Of a stretch of DNA of 64,000 nt, positions 35,997 to 47,253 are shown in pieces. The notes below the pieces were generated by a model that worked only from the letters and a program-made list of their open reading frames with translations, did no database searches and had not been told where the DNA came from. The stretch is taken from positions 1 to 64,000 of the forward strand of contig NZ_BDDT01000005.1 in the NCBI RefSeq assembly GCF_001661495.1. Direction: 5' to 3'. Numbering within the stretch: the first letter of the stretch is position 1; every line of letters starts with the position of its first letter. The stretch comes from Pseudoalteromonas prydzensis. GTDB lineage: Bacteria > Pseudomonadota > Gammaproteobacteria > Enterobacterales > Alteromonadaceae. Both the position numbers and the translations under genes were made by a program.

Positions 35997-36791
35997 CTAA
36001 ACCCTTAACGTTAAGTTATGCGCTAAACTATCGCGACGATATTTACTCGGGGTCTGATTAAATAATTTTTTAAATGCGTAAATGTAAGCTGAATCAGATG
36101 TATAGCCTAAATCTAAGGCAATATCTTGAATAGACCTTTTTGAATCCAAAAGTTGTAAAGATAAAACGAGCCTTATATTTTGCCGCCACAATGAGAAAGA
36201 TTGACTAAATTCTTTTGCGCAAACTCTCGATAAAGTGCGCTCCGATGCGCCTACTTTTTTAGCCCATTCTTTTAGCGTGAATGACAAATCAGGTTGTTGC
36301 TTAAGTTGCTTGAAAATTGCTAGCAGGCGCTTATCGGTTGGCAGTAATAATGGGATGTCATAACTATTCGCCATGACGATTTGATCTCTAAGCACGAGTA
36401 ATAAATGAGTAATATTGGATTCTGATTGTTGGCTCATTTCATTTTCAAACAAGAGCAATATGAGCTGTTTAATGAATGGCGTTACAAGGCAGGATTTAGC
36501 TTCACTTGCATACTCCACCCATACATCAGGATTAAGATAAACGGCTAAAAATTCAGTATTTGTAACTGCTACAGATTTATGAGACGTGTTTGCGGGTATG
36601 TATAGCATTGCATTGTGAGGCACGATTATGCTTTTACCACCAATGCTTGATTGTAGTAAACCTTTAAATGGGAACACTATTTGATGCCATGGATGTGAGT
36701 GAAAATCATCAACGTAACCAGCAGGCATATTAATTGTTTTTGTTATTAGCTGTTTATGTGTATAGCTTTGGATTAGCTCGTTAGCTTGCAT
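35997..36791 (-). CDS. AraC-family transcriptional regulator with cupin sensor
   Basis: 264 aa. An N-terminal cupin-like ligand domain (about 10-110, DFHSHPWHQIVFPFKGLLQS) is followed by two AraC-type helix-turn-helix motifs (about 165-260; FTLKEWAKKVGASERTLSRVCAKEF and SIQDIALDLGYTSDSAYIYAFKKLFNQTPSKYR). This is the small-cupin AraC subgroup that often controls efflux or catabolic genes nearby. It is convergent with the TonB receptor and divergent from the amidotransferase-like gene, which is the most obvious candidate target. Confidence 0.86.
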   Translation of the reverse strand: MQANELIQSYTHKQLITKTINMPAGYVDDFHSHPWHQIVFPFKGLLQSSIGGKSIIVPHNAMLYIPANTSHKSVAVTNTEFLAVYLNPDVWVEYASEAKSCLVTPFIKQLILLLFENEMSQQSESNITHLLLVLRDQIVMANSYDIPLLLPTDKRLLAIFKQLKQQPDLSFTLKEWAKKVGASERTLSRVCAKEFSQSFSLWRQNIRLVLSLQLLDSKRSIQDIALDLGYTSDSAYIYAFKKLFNQTPSKYRRDSLAHNLTLRV

Positions 36792-36888
36792 GGTGGCGGT
36801 TTATCGATGTTTTGTGTCAGTTAGTATAAAACGCATAGCTCCGATTTGGTATATCATCGTGAGCTTCTGTTATTTAAAAGGCAAAAAA

Positions 36889-37593
36889 ATGCATATTCAC
36901 TTTATTATCCATGAGCATTTTGAAGCGCCAGGTGCATACGAAACTTGGGCTAGAATGCATGGTTATAATATTAGCTATTCTAAGGTGTATGAAGGTAGCC
37001 CTCTGTTAGAGACGATTAAAGATATTGATATTTTAATAGTAATGGGTGGCCCCCAAAGCCCTAATACAACAATTGATCAATGCCCTTATTTTGATGCAAA
37101 AGGTGAACAAGCCTTGATCTTAAAAGCGGTTGTTGCTGGGAAAATTGTACTTGGCGTTTGTTTAGGAGCGCAGTTGATTGGCGAAGCGTTAGGTGCTCAT
37201 TATGAACATAGTCCTGAGCGTGAGATTGGTAAATTTCCAATTACTTTAACACCAGCAGGTTTAGCGCATCCCTTGTTTGAGCACTTCGATAAAGTGTTAG
37301 AGGTAGGTCATTGGCACAATGATATGCCGGGGCTGACATCTGATGCAAAGATCATCGCATATAGCGAGGGCTGCCCAAGGCAAATCGTTGCTTATAATGA
37401 GCGAGTATTTGGTTTTCAATGTCATATGGAGCTAACTAAAGAGGTTGTAGCCTTGCTAATTGAGCATGATGATCTTAGTGAAGCTGCAAAATACCGCTTT
37501 GTGGATGAGCCAGAAGTATTACTTGCTCATGACTATGATGCAATGAACCAAAAACTCTATTCATTTTTAGATAAATTAGTAAATACCTATTAG
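36889..37593 (+). CDS. Class I glutamine amidotransferase-like protein
   Basis: A 234-aa GATase1 family protein. The nucleophile elbow reads VLGVCLGAQLIGEALG, the oxyanion strand MGGPQSPN and the His of the triad is in FGFQCHMELTKE. Standalone members of this type are annotated as GMP-synthase-like amidotransferases or gamma-glutamyl hydrolases; their substrates are mostly unknown. I start at 36889 (MHIHFIIHEHFEAPGAYE), since the upstream in-frame extension from 36790 overlaps the divergent AraC start region and looks like noise. Confidence 0.82.
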   Translation: MHIHFIIHEHFEAPGAYETWARMHGYNISYSKVYEGSPLLETIKDIDILIVMGGPQSPNTTIDQCPYFDAKGEQALILKAVVAGKIVLGVCLGAQLIGEALGAHYEHSPEREIGKFPITLTPAGLAHPLFEHFDKVLEVGHWHNDMPGLTSDAKIIAYSEGCPRQIVAYNERVFGFQCHMELTKEVVALLIEHDDLSEAAKYRFVDEPEVLLAHDYDAMNQKLYSFLDKLVNTY

Positions 37594-38052
37594 CTCAAAA
37601 GTATGTGTAGCGTATTGTCTGTTTCTATCAGTTTTCTCTAACCTGAAGTCAGATAGAGTTACTTTAGCTGTCGTGTTATGGTTTTTATTTAGCTAAATTA
37701 ATGAACAACGTTGCTTTATTCTTACTGATGGGTCGAATATTTTCATCAAAGCCATTTTTAAAATCACTAATCCCTACAGAGTAGCTAATAAACGTGCCAG
37801 AAATACAGGCTTTTTTCGTCATGGCTACTATGTATATATGGCGATATCTGTCGAGCAAAATGATTCAGGTGAAGTACCTAAAATAAGTCCTAAACTAATA
37901 AGTAAGTCAGCCGATACAGAAATACTTGAATGCAGAACAACTAAAAAAGAGGCTGAGGCAGAACAGAAGCGATTGCTGCATTTACCAGCGGAGCGCAAAA
38001 AAAGCTCACCCTATTTGCGCTGCTTATTCGAGAAGGCTTTGACTTTAGTAAT
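37594..38052. other. Degenerate stretch before the IS3 relic, unidentified coding remnant
   Basis: No intact gene. A plus-strand frame opens after a TAA near 37690 and can be read without a stop past 38000 (FILTDGSNIFIKAIFKITNP, then RKKEAEAEQ-like KKEAEAEQKRLLHLPAERKK); near 38000 a one-base shift would continue as LTLFALLIREGFDFSN. I do not recognise the family. It could be the front of a decayed transposon gene or a small chromosomal gene cut by the IS3 insertion. The 74-aa frame starting at 37838 is its 3' half. Confidence 0.35.
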
Positions 38053-38218
38053 ATGTCGATAGATAATCGCTGGGCTTATTTAGCGGTCGTTATCGATTTG
38101 TTTTCGTGTAAAGTCGTTGGTTGGGCAATGTCATTGTTGTCAGATACTAATTTGACGCTGAAAGCGCTTGAAATCGCATATGAAAGCAGAAGTAGGCCAA
38201 GTACTCAGACCAAGGTAG

Positions 38219-38344
<126 letters not shown>

Positions 38345-38362
38345 TGAATACCAAAGGTTGGA

Positions 38363-38370
38363 TATGAAAA
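38363..38370 (+). repeat. 8-bp target site duplication, left copy
   Basis: TATGAAAA flanks the IS256-family element on the left and recurs at 39655-39662 on the right. Removing the element and one copy restores the reading GGATATGAAAACTTTAAAG of the interrupted IS3 gene. Confidence 0.85.
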
Positions 38371-39801
<1,431 letters not shown>

Positions 39802-39916
39802 TGACCTCTACAATTTTAAGTTTTTTCTTCGTAAAGCTCAACCCACTTTAAGTGCTGTCCAATTTCTTTGTTCATAAGGCCGTATTATATTGAAACGAGT
39901 TCTATGAATAATACAA

Positions 39917-39956
39917 ATAAAAAGTCACGGATTTAATGTTTCCGCGACTTTTATCT
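39917..39956 (-). terminator. Terminator of the small minus-strand genes
   Basis: On the minus strand, AAAAGTCGCGGA - AACATTAAA - TCCGTGACTTTT forms a 12-bp stem with one G-U pair followed by TATTTG. It lies 7 nt past the stop of the 64-aa gene at 39963. Confidence 0.8.
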
Positions 39957-39962
39957 TTTAAA

Positions 39963-40157
39963 TCAATGTAAATCCTTTGATTTGTTATTATATTCTAGAA
40001 TGGAATAGTGTAATGATTGTGAGTCATGCTTATTAAAGTTTTTTAAATAGTTCTTAAAAACCACCTCTGGCTTTATAAATACTCCATCTTGGCCATCGAC
40101 TCTTCCTGATTTATAAGCTTCTAAGAATAAAGTTTCTAGAAATTCATTAAAATCCAT
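39963..40157 (-). CDS. Small acidic hypothetical protein
   Basis: 64 aa (MDFNEFLETLFLEAYKSGRV). Not recognised. Highly charged, helical N-terminus, no signal peptide. A good terminator directly after it and the orderly spacing to the upstream small gene (19 nt) support it as a real gene in a two-gene minus-strand unit. It is divergent from the CadC-like regulator. Confidence 0.5.
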   Translation of the reverse strand: MDFNEFLETLFLEAYKSGRVDGQDGVFIKPEVVFKNYLKNFNKHDSQSLHYSILEYNNKSKDLH

Positions 40158-40176
40158 TTTACCCTTCTTTTATTTT

Positions 40177-40371
40177 TTAGCTGTTTGATGATTTCTTATC
40201 TGAAGTCTTCTCAACTTGACAAAAAGGGAAACCTTTACAGATTTGCAGAGTATTTTCACCTATTTGGTGATTGGATGTTTCTTTACTAATGTTAGTATAT
40301 GATTGAAGTGGCTGTTCCATGGTTGGTTTTCCAACCATAGCAAGTAATATAGTAGTGTAAAGCAGTTGCAT
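40177..40371 (-). CDS. Small secreted peptide, two-cysteine
   Basis: 64 aa with a hydrophobic N-terminus (MQLLYTTILLAMVGKP) that could act as a weak signal sequence or anchor, a polar Ser/Thr/Asn-rich middle, and a C-terminal ICKGFPFCQ with two cysteines five residues apart, which could form a small disulfide loop. It has no known homologue that I recall. It is 141 nt divergent from the membrane-bound CadC-like regulator and is probably its target, together with the gene at 39963. Confidence 0.45.
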   Translation of the reverse strand: MQLLYTTILLAMVGKPTMEQPLQSYTNISKETSNHQIGENTLQICKGFPFCQVEKTSDKKSSNS

Positions 40372-40512
40372 ATTTGGTATTCCTTTTTAGTTAGTTGCAA
40401 GCAAGACAAGTCAAAAATTACAAATTCAATTTAGGCTTTTTTTCTGTTGAAGTGTTTACAAAAACCTTATAAAGTCCTTATAAATATTGCTTAAGGGAAA
40501 GCTAAGAGTTTA

Positions 40513-42549
40513 ATGGAAATGTTTTTTATTAATAATAAAATTAGTTATGACCCATGCAATGCATCACTATCATCGATTTCAAATGAAGAGTCGTCAGACG
40601 TTAAGCTAGACTACTTGGAATCTATTGCTCTTGATCTACTCATCAGCAAAAAAAATCAGTTGGTCAAGTATGATGAGTTTTTTTCTAACTGGAGAAGTTC
40701 TGAAGTTACTGATAACTCGTTAAGTCGAGTTGTTTCAATGTTAAGAAAAAAAATGAAACAAGCTGGCTTAACAGATAGTGTAATTATCAATACTGCTAAA
40801 AAAGGTTACACATTAGTTGCCCAAGTTGAGAAGTCCGATGGACAAGGTGCTAAAGTTTCTTCAATAAATCCCAGCCTAGATAAATTAAACCTCCAGTCAA
40901 CTTTCAGTAACAAGAAACCAGTAGTTACTTTTATCATCGTGGCACACTTTCTTATGCTAATAGTAACTTTAATTTTTATTAGCAATGGAAATGATATTTC
41001 GGTTAAGGTGCGAGAAACGAGCAATATCGAACTACTATCTAATAAAGATATCAAAATTGAGCTGGCATATAACAATTGGCTAGATCAGATTGCTTACACA
41101 AAGAAGAGCATTGGCAATGACTATTGGGAAATTGAAATTCTAAATCGCTATGATGGTAAAAAGCTAAATATAAGAAAAAAAGATCATAGCTTAAATAAAG
41201 CGACATGGTTAGGACCAAATGAACTTGTTTATAGGCAATACAATGAAAGAGAGTGCTCGATTCAGAAGGCATTAATTAGTTCAGATGGAATTCCTCCTGA
41301 GACTATAAAGCTGTTTCCTTGTAATCCCAACTCATATGCATCTGCCCTAGCTTCATTCGGAAAGAATAAGTTATTGATTACAGATTCGCTTTTCAATGAT
41401 ACCTCGGCTAGATTATTTATTGGTGATTTGCAAACAGGATTAGTTAAAGAGGTAGAAATAGATAATGGTGGCGGAGCTGGGTTCTATAATGTTATTACAA
41501 CGGCTAACACTGATATTGTCGCTTTATTATCAAGTCCAGATGGTGTTAAGTTCCATATTCAGCTTGTCGATCCAAGTAATAGATGGGAAGAAATTTGGAA
41601 GATTGAACTTGAAACAATTAATTTTTCAGTAGGTTGGGATGGAAGTTCTTTGTCTTTTAAGAATGACAAAGGTGGAATTTCGGTAGTTGACTTCCATTCA
41701 GGTGAAGAGATCAATAGGGTGAATATCCCAACGTTAGCGCCTACATATAATATAAGTACAGCGAAAAATGGTATCATGCTAACGAGCGGAGAGCTTTTTA
41801 GCCAAGACATTATATACTTGGATGATTCACATGATAAAGTAATTAATTTAACAGCAGGTACGCATGCGATAAATAAAAATGCTATACTTTCTGGGGAGGA
41901 AACTTTAATTTTTTATATTTCAAATAGAACAGGGTTAAATCAAGTCTGGTCATACAGCATACTATCAAATAAATCTAAACAAATTAGTAAATTTACAGTG
42001 GCTAAAAAAATCCAAAAGCTGGCTTTGAATCCTAACAACCAAATGCTAGCTCTGCAGGTAGGTAATAACGTAGAGCTTTACTCGTTAGAAAATATGATAA
42101 ATAAATTAGCTACAGTAAATGGGATTAATCCAGAATTCTTTTCCGACTTGTTATTGTACTCAGATAATGATAATGTTAAATCACTTTCATTAGAAAGCCT
42201 ACAGCCCGCAGATTTTGGTATAAAAGGGGCTGAGTTAGTAAAACATTATAATAGCGAATTATATTATTCAAAAAAATTATTGCCTGGAATTTGGCGTTAT
42301 AATAAGAATAAAGATGATTCTCTGGTGCTGAAACTCACCTCTAGTGCGTATTACTGGTTTGTTGGGGACGATAAAATTTTATTTCGCAATGATATTGGTA
42401 ATTACTTTCAATTTGAGCTTCAATCAAGAGAGCTGAGTGAATTTAAAAAAGAGAACTGTGATTCTCCTATTGCTTTGACTAAAAAAATATGTATATCAGC
42501 TTTAAGGGGGGGCTCAGAAAATCGATTGTTTATACTTGAGTGGGGTTAA
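40513..42549 (+). CDS. CadC/ToxR-like membrane transcription regulator with beta-propeller-like sensor
   Basis: 678 aa. An N-terminal OmpR-type winged helix (about 25-105, YLESIALDLLISKKNQLVKY then DEFFSNWRSSEVTDNSLSRV, ending INTAKKGYTLV), one membrane helix (about 136-156, VTFIIVAHFLMLIVTLIFI), then about 500 periplasmic residues with repeated short strands reminiscent of TolB/WD40-type propellers (WLGPNELVYRQYNE; ILSGEETLIFYISNRTGLNQ VWSY). This fused form (DNA binding in cytoplasm, propeller outside) is frequent in Pseudoalteromonas and Shewanella. The signal is unknown. It probably controls the two small divergent genes. Confidence 0.8.
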   Translation: MEMFFINNKISYDPCNASLSSISNEESSDVKLDYLESIALDLLISKKNQLVKYDEFFSNWRSSEVTDNSLSRVVSMLRKKMKQAGLTDSVIINTAKKGYTLVAQVEKSDGQGAKVSSINPSLDKLNLQSTFSNKKPVVTFIIVAHFLMLIVTLIFISNGNDISVKVRETSNIELLSNKDIKIELAYNNWLDQIAYTKKSIGNDYWEIEILNRYDGKKLNIRKKDHSLNKATWLGPNELVYRQYNERECSIQKALISSDGIPPETIKLFPCNPNSYASALASFGKNKLLITDSLFNDTSARLFIGDLQTGLVKEVEIDNGGGAGFYNVITTANTDIVALLSSPDGVKFHIQLVDPSNRWEEIWKIELETINFSVGWDGSSLSFKNDKGGISVVDFHSGEEINRVNIPTLAPTYNISTAKNGIMLTSGELFSQDIIYLDDSHDKVINLTAGTHAINKNAILSGEETLIFYISNRTGLNQVWSYSILSNKSKQISKFTVAKKIQKLALNPNNQMLALQVGNNVELYSLENMINKLATVNGINPEFFSDLLLYSDNDNVKSLSLESLQPADFGIKGAELVKHYNSELYYSKKLLPGIWRYNKNKDDSLVLKLTSSAYYWFVGDDKILFRNDIGNYFQFELQSRELSEFKKENCDSPIALTKKICISALRGGSENRLFILEWG

Positions 42550-42750
42550 CATTAAAGCTGCCTTTACTTATGGAAGATTGATTCAAATCATATTGAATAT
42601 TAACCATTCATGTTAAACCTAAATCATATCTTTGGTGAAAATTAAGAGCTTTAACTTCGCCATGTTTTAAATTATAACTGACTATGTAGTTTATATTTAA
42701 TATAAACTACATAATTTCAGCGTGTTTATTTTATTATTAGGAGATAAAAT

Positions 42751-43872
42751 TTGATACCTAATTCACTTGAAAGTAGATTGATAAGTGTATTGAATAGCCA
42801 ATCTGGTAATTTTGCAAAAGATGAACTATATAGCTACGAATCAATTTTTATTACTAAAATTCAACCTGATGAATCTAATCCAAGATTTTTTCCATCCATA
42901 ATTATTTCTGATATTCATGCTTATCAATTCTCCTCTAGACAGCTGAGTAAAAAGCAACTGATCAACATTTATGGTGGAGAGGATAATGTACTCATTGGTA
43001 AGTCATGTATTGTAAATTGCTTTAAATATGGCAGTTCTCAATGGATAAAGGCCAGTAAGAGCATTGAATCTATTCTTGAGTTAGCTGAAAACGTTGCTGT
43101 TTCTGAAATTATTCAGGTTCCAACGATATACCCTATAGATAATCAACTATACAGAATTTTAACGGGCCATAGGCGATTTTTTGCTATGGTTTATAATGAT
43201 GGTATTGATGGTGCGGCACATTTTAAAGTATATAATACTAAACCGCTGCTATTGAAAACAAAACAGTTTCAAGAAAATGCTAGTCGTGAAGAGTTGCCTC
43301 AATACGGTAAGCTAATTGCTTTTCTTGATGCATTGAATGAAGTAGAAATTTTAAATAAAACTAAACAAAAACTTGGAAAAAAAACTTTAACGGTAAGAGA
43401 TAAAGCTAATTTTCTTGGTATTTCTATGGGGACATTTGATAACTACAATGTACTTACTCGATACCCCTCCGTCATTAAATCTTTTGAAGATGGAAACAGC
43501 GAACCTTTATTAAAGGTTAAAAAATTAGTACTTAAAACGGAAAGAGCGTATCAAAAAAGATATAACAAGACTAACTTAAATATTGAAGACAAGAATAAAA
43601 TAAATAATTTACTATCTATTTGTTTTGAATCTGCAGACCAAAACATAAAGTTCGACGAACCAAGAGTAGTCTCTAAACCTAAAGTTTACAAATTGGGGAA
43701 TATCGAATCATCAAATGTAATAAAAACCTTGTTAACAACTAATATTTGTGAACTGCAGTGCGGTGTAGATTGGTCTTCAATTGATTGGAATAATCCGGAA
43801 GAGCTTAATGATGCTCTTAAGATCGTTGTGGAATATCTATATGCAGTCGATTCAAAACAACAAACAACTTAG
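42751..43872 (+). CDS. ParB/Spo0J-like nuclease-domain protein
   Basis: A 373-aa ParB-family protein. The NTPase/partition-type N-terminal domain shows VSEIIQVPTIYPIDNQLYRI then LTGHRRFFAMVYNDGI (the GxRR box) and, at the following helix, QENASREELPQYGKLIAFLD, typical of ParB box II (ENxxRExL). An HTH follows (LTVRDKANFLGISMGTFDNY). The start is a TTG at 42751 with a good AGGAG site 8 nt upstream; the first in-frame ATG lies much later. No parA partner is present. Such orphan ParB proteins occur on genomic islands and integrative elements, in keeping with the surrounding IS relics. Confidence 0.75.
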   Translation: MIPNSLESRLISVLNSQSGNFAKDELYSYESIFITKIQPDESNPRFFPSIIISDIHAYQFSSRQLSKKQLINIYGGEDNVLIGKSCIVNCFKYGSSQWIKASKSIESILELAENVAVSEIIQVPTIYPIDNQLYRILTGHRRFFAMVYNDGIDGAAHFKVYNTKPLLLKTKQFQENASREELPQYGKLIAFLDALNEVEILNKTKQKLGKKTLTVRDKANFLGISMGTFDNYNVLTRYPSVIKSFEDGNSEPLLKVKKLVLKTERAYQKRYNKTNLNIEDKNKINNLLSICFESADQNIKFDEPRVVSKPKVYKLGNIESSNVIKTLLTTNICELQCGVDWSSIDWNNPEELNDALKIVVEYLYAVDSKQQTT

Positions 43873-44104
43873 CTTTTTTTATTGGCCTACAGTATTGTTG
43901 ATACTGAACGTTTAGGACTGGCTATGAATCACACAGATTATGGCTATGTGGCCTGCGCCAATTATAATAACTCATCAAATAATTGCTAATATTTTTTTCA
44001 GCTTCTTGATAATTACTATAACCCGTAAGCGTCTTGCAAAACGCACCTGTCAGTCACTCGCCAAAATAATTAAACTATTTCCGAATTTCAGTTAGGAGGT
44101 AGCC
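43873..44104. other. Short non-coding gap
   Basis: No credible gene. The stretch before 44105 includes a purine-rich AGTTAGGAGG site serving the IS66 relic and otherwise AT-rich filler. Confidence 0.5.
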
Positions 44105-44403
44105 ATGAGAAAAAGGCGTAGCCTTGAGCTGTGGCATAACATCAACGAAGAATAACAAGCCAGTGATTTAACTATTGCTGAATTTTGCCAGCAAAAGCAA
44201 CCTTCTATGCCGCACGAAATAAGCTTAATGAATCATCAGGCAGTTTTGTTAGAGCAAAAGTGACTAAACACTTTAATGTCACTGAACTGCAACAGCCGAT
44301 CACTCTTACTATCGGCAACGTGAAAGTTAGCTTGCCACCCACAATGCCTGCTTCTTATCTGATTCAACTGGCGAGCTACATAAGACACTCGCTCGTGCAG
44401 TAA
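44105..44403 (+). pseudogene. IS66-family accessory protein (TnpA) relic
   Basis: MRKRRSLELWHNINEE then an in-frame TAA in place of the expected Gln, followed by ASDLTIAEFCQQKQ. The continuation FYAARNKLNESSG and LQQPITLTIGNVKVSLPPTM with ASYLIQLASYI lies in another frame. This is the first ORF of an IS66-type element (HTH domain W-x-x-II-EQQ-x-SGLT-x-x-EFC) inactivated by a nonsense mutation and a frameshift. No tnpB or tnpC follows. Confidence 0.78.
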
Positions 44404-44439
44404 CATGTGATCTAATTAGCGCACCGATACTTATCTACT

Positions 44440-45020
44440 TTTACTAAATTAAACTTAGAATAATCCAAACAACTTTTAGCTTTATCGCGTGAAGAGCCTA
44501 ATTCAAGAAAGCGCATACGCCTGCTTGCTGTTTCATTACTTTTTGAGGGTGAAAATAGACCGAATATTGCTAAGCGCCTAAATACAAAGTGGTAGTGTCA
44601 ATAAATGGGTTTCAGATTGCCTTAAGAATGGCGTTGCTGGCTTGAGCAATAAACCGCCCTCCAGCTAAATTAACCTCACTACAACTGGACACACTGTCAG
44701 AGCATGTAAAACAGTCTGCAAGTTCTTAAGAATGAGACAGACTAGTGGGGAAAGATATTACTCAATATTTATGATTAGTTCAATGTACGGTATCACACTG
44801 ATCATATTTACAAACTGCTTAAGAAACTTGGGTTTATCTGGATCTCAAGCTATCCTAAGCACCTATTAAAAAAGTTGCAAGTGGAAGTGATCCTTAACAC
44901 CCCAAGGCATCTACCTTTAGATCGCATTGATGTTTGGTTTCAAGATGAAGCACGGGTGGGCAACAAAATTTATGGGCTGAAACCGGTTCTAGGCCTCGCG
45001 TAACAAAACAACAGCAGTCT
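44440..45020 (+). pseudogene. IS630-family transposase relic
   Basis: Fragments in several frames. At 44485-44590 LALSREEPNSRKRIRLLAVS then LLFEGENRPNIAKRLNT, the N-terminal HTH region. At 44605-44670 GSVNKWVSDCLKNGVAGLSNK, the second HTH. At 44810-44965 LKKLGFIWISSYPKHLLKKLQ and a stretch ending VWFQDEARVG with the first catalytic Asp. Multiple stops and frameshifts make it inactive, and the C-terminal half is missing. Order of the pieces matches IS630 transposases. Confidence 0.75.
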
Positions 45021-45226
45021 GAGTATGGATACATTTGATGTAATGTACTCGTAATGGGTAGGGTGGGGCGCTGATGAGCCCTGTAGTCAATAAGATGCCA
45101 TGAGAAAACACATGGTATTATATATCAATATCTTGTGTTTTTTTGTTGGTGACACTGAATTGATGTCTTTAGCAACTTCTGTAGTCGATTTAATAGGGGA
45201 AAGACAAAGTGTAACCTTGCTTTTTG

Positions 45227-45958
45227 TTAGGTTGGGCTGATGATTAATGTAAGAACGCTGTCAAAATCGATGTCAAAAATGCCTCTAAAGCAGGTTCCTG
45301 AGGTCAGGCATGGGCTCAAGTCTTGTCGAAGTATTAATTTGAATGTTTTTTGTTCTAACGAAATCTCTGTGATTTCAGCGGCGCTAAAGTCGAAATAATA
45401 ACCAACTTTGGGATACAAAGCTTTAAATAAACTTTCTTTTGCAGAAAAAAGCAAAGTAAATGCTTTTGCAAAACCCATTGAGTTTAGTTGTAATAATTCA
45501 TGTTCTTTGTTGTTAATTATGCTGTGTTCTATTTCTTTTATTGTGTTGCTCGGTAACCAATATTCCAAATCAATTCCCAGATAATCAAAATCTCGCTTAT
45601 TTGCCGCTGCACATAATGCAGATGCGCTTGTATGTGTTATTGTTGCGACTATATGCTCTGGCCACATTGGACTTCGATGTTTACCAATTGCAATATCATA
45701 GTTTGCAATTCCCAGTTTTGTGAGTGCCTGTTTTGCTGCGTATCTACCAGCTAGATATTCAGCCTGCCTTTTGTTGACAGAGTTTCTTAATGACGAAGGA
45801 AATCTGATCTTTACCATATTAAATAAATTACGCTGATAATAATGCGCATTATAATTACAGCGAAATACGACCAACTGTTCTAAATCAAACACAGAAATAA
45901 ACTGGCCCAACTCAAAAAAATTATTTTTGTGATTTATTTTTACTAGCAGTGAGCTCAT
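45227..45958 (-). CDS. 4'-Phosphopantetheinyl transferase (Sfp/EntD type)
   Basis: A 243-aa enzyme that moves phosphopantetheine from CoA to the carrier-domain serine, needed by the NRPS proteins in this cluster. Motifs: RQAEYLAGRYAAKQAL (about 64-79), WPEHIVATITHT (99-110), GIDLE with metal ligands D130 and E132, and FSAKESLFKALYP (171-183) with the catalytic E175. EntD-type PPTases typically sit in siderophore loci. It is downstream of the thioesterase gene (35-nt gap), same strand, and ends the minus-strand operon of the NRPS cluster. Confidence 0.9.
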   Translation of the reverse strand: MSSLLVKINHKNNFFELGQFISVFDLEQLVVFRCNYNAHYYQRNLFNMVKIRFPSSLRNSVNKRQAEYLAGRYAAKQALTKLGIANYDIAIGKHRSPMWPEHIVATITHTSASALCAAANKRDFDYLGIDLEYWLPSNTIKEIEHSIINNKEHELLQLNSMGFAKAFTLLFSAKESLFKALYPKVGYYFDFSAAEITEISLEQKTFKLILRQDLSPCLTSGTCFRGIFDIDFDSVLTLIISPT

Positions 45959-45993
45959 CAGGAGTTACATTATTCTAAGTTTTAAAATAGGGG

Positions 45994-46782
45994 TTATATA
46001 GTACATAAGCTTTGTGATTTCCCGCCTTCAAGGTTAAGCAATTCATTTTGGATAATCATGGTGACTTTTTTTTCAATTTGTGACTTGTTAGTTTCGATAA
46101 AAAAATGGCCACCAGCAATTAAGTGGACATTTGCTGGATTCGAAAAGAAGTCTCCCCAGCTTTGCAGGTCGTCATTAGTTACATCGGTATCGTTATCTCC
46201 TCCTAACACCGATATTGAGCAGTCGAATCTATGATTAGATGTGCAACTATAGGTTTCAGCTAGCTTAAAATCAGCTCTTAGTAAGGGGAGGTAAAGTTCC
46301 ATTAATTCTTTGTTCTCAAGTATTTCTGTGGGTGTACCATTAAGCTCGGTCAACCGTGCAACAAAATCATCATACGCTAAGTGGTGAATTGGTTCTTTTT
46401 TGGATGGAATATGGGGTCCTCTACTACCGGAAGCAATTAAATGCTGTGGTAAACGAAATCCTGCTATTTTGCATTGTATCATTAATTCGAACGCAATTCT
46501 GCTTCCGAGGCTATGGCCAAATAAGATATATGGTCTATCAAATAAATCACTTACTATTGTTAGAAGCTCGTTAACTAAACTTCCCATATCTGTATAGCAA
46601 GGCTCAAACATCCGGGCAGCTCGGCCAGGTGGTTGTACGGCTATTAGTTCTACATTTTCAGGTAACCATTTCTCCCAATGCAAATAAGTTGATGCATTTC
46701 CTCCTGCGTAGGGAAAACATATGATTCTTAATAAGGGATCATTAATTGGTTGCGGTATCATAAACCAGTTTGAAGTTGACAT
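45994..46782 (-). CDS. Type II thioesterase (editing)
   Basis: A 262-aa standalone alpha/beta-hydrolase that clears misprimed or stalled groups from NRPS carrier domains. Motifs: CFPYAGGNASTYLHWEKWLP, PPGRAARM, the nucleophile elbow GHSLGS with S91, GGDNDTDVT with the catalytic Asp region, and AGGHFFIETN with the catalytic His. All are characteristic of GrsT/SrfAD-like enzymes. It opens the minus-strand unit TE-PPTase, divergent from the acylase/NRPS genes across an 884-nt regulatory gap. Confidence 0.92.
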   Translation of the reverse strand: MSTSNWFMIPQPINDPLLRIICFPYAGGNASTYLHWEKWLPENVELIAVQPPGRAARMFEPCYTDMGSLVNELLTIVSDLFDRPYILFGHSLGSRIAFELMIQCKIAGFRLPQHLIASGSRGPHIPSKKEPIHHLAYDDFVARLTELNGTPTEILENKELMELYLPLLRADFKLAETYSCTSNHRFDCSISVLGGDNDTDVTNDDLQSWGDFFSNPANVHLIAGGHFFIETNKSQIEKKVTMIIQNELLNLEGGKSQSLCTI

Positions 46783-47239
46783 TAAATATCCATTTTATCA
46801 TTGCGATGTAGCTAACTGAGAGAAAATACCTAAAGAGCATAACAACCACATTTAATAGGGCATACCATTTGTATGTTGAAAAATATTATTTTTCTATTAG
46901 CTTAAATCTATAGAAGCGAATGCGCTATGTCAACCCATTAACTTTAAACACAGTTATAATTGATGGCTTATAAGCTGTTGAGCCTATGCTGTAATTTATA
47001 AGCTAGAGGTATACAATGTGGTTTCACACAGTATTTATGCAATGATCAAATATCTCAAAATAATATCACCTAATGTAGACTCCCATTGTTTTATGTGTAA
47101 GTTACCTCAATTTGAATTTTGAGTATCAGTAATTGTGGTTCTTGGCTTTGAAATGCTAATAAGCGGAATATATAACGCGACTGTTGTAATTCAAATTAGT
47201 CACTCATGCGGATTAAGAGCTTGATAGACTCATGTGAAA

Positions 47240-47253
47240 TCTCACGCGTGAGA
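47240..47253. promoter_or_regulatory. Perfect 14-bp palindrome
   Basis: TCTCACGCGTGAGA reads identically on both strands. It is about 160 nt upstream of the promoter of the acylase/NRPS unit. A palindrome this long suggests a dimeric regulator, though which is not known. Confidence 0.5.
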
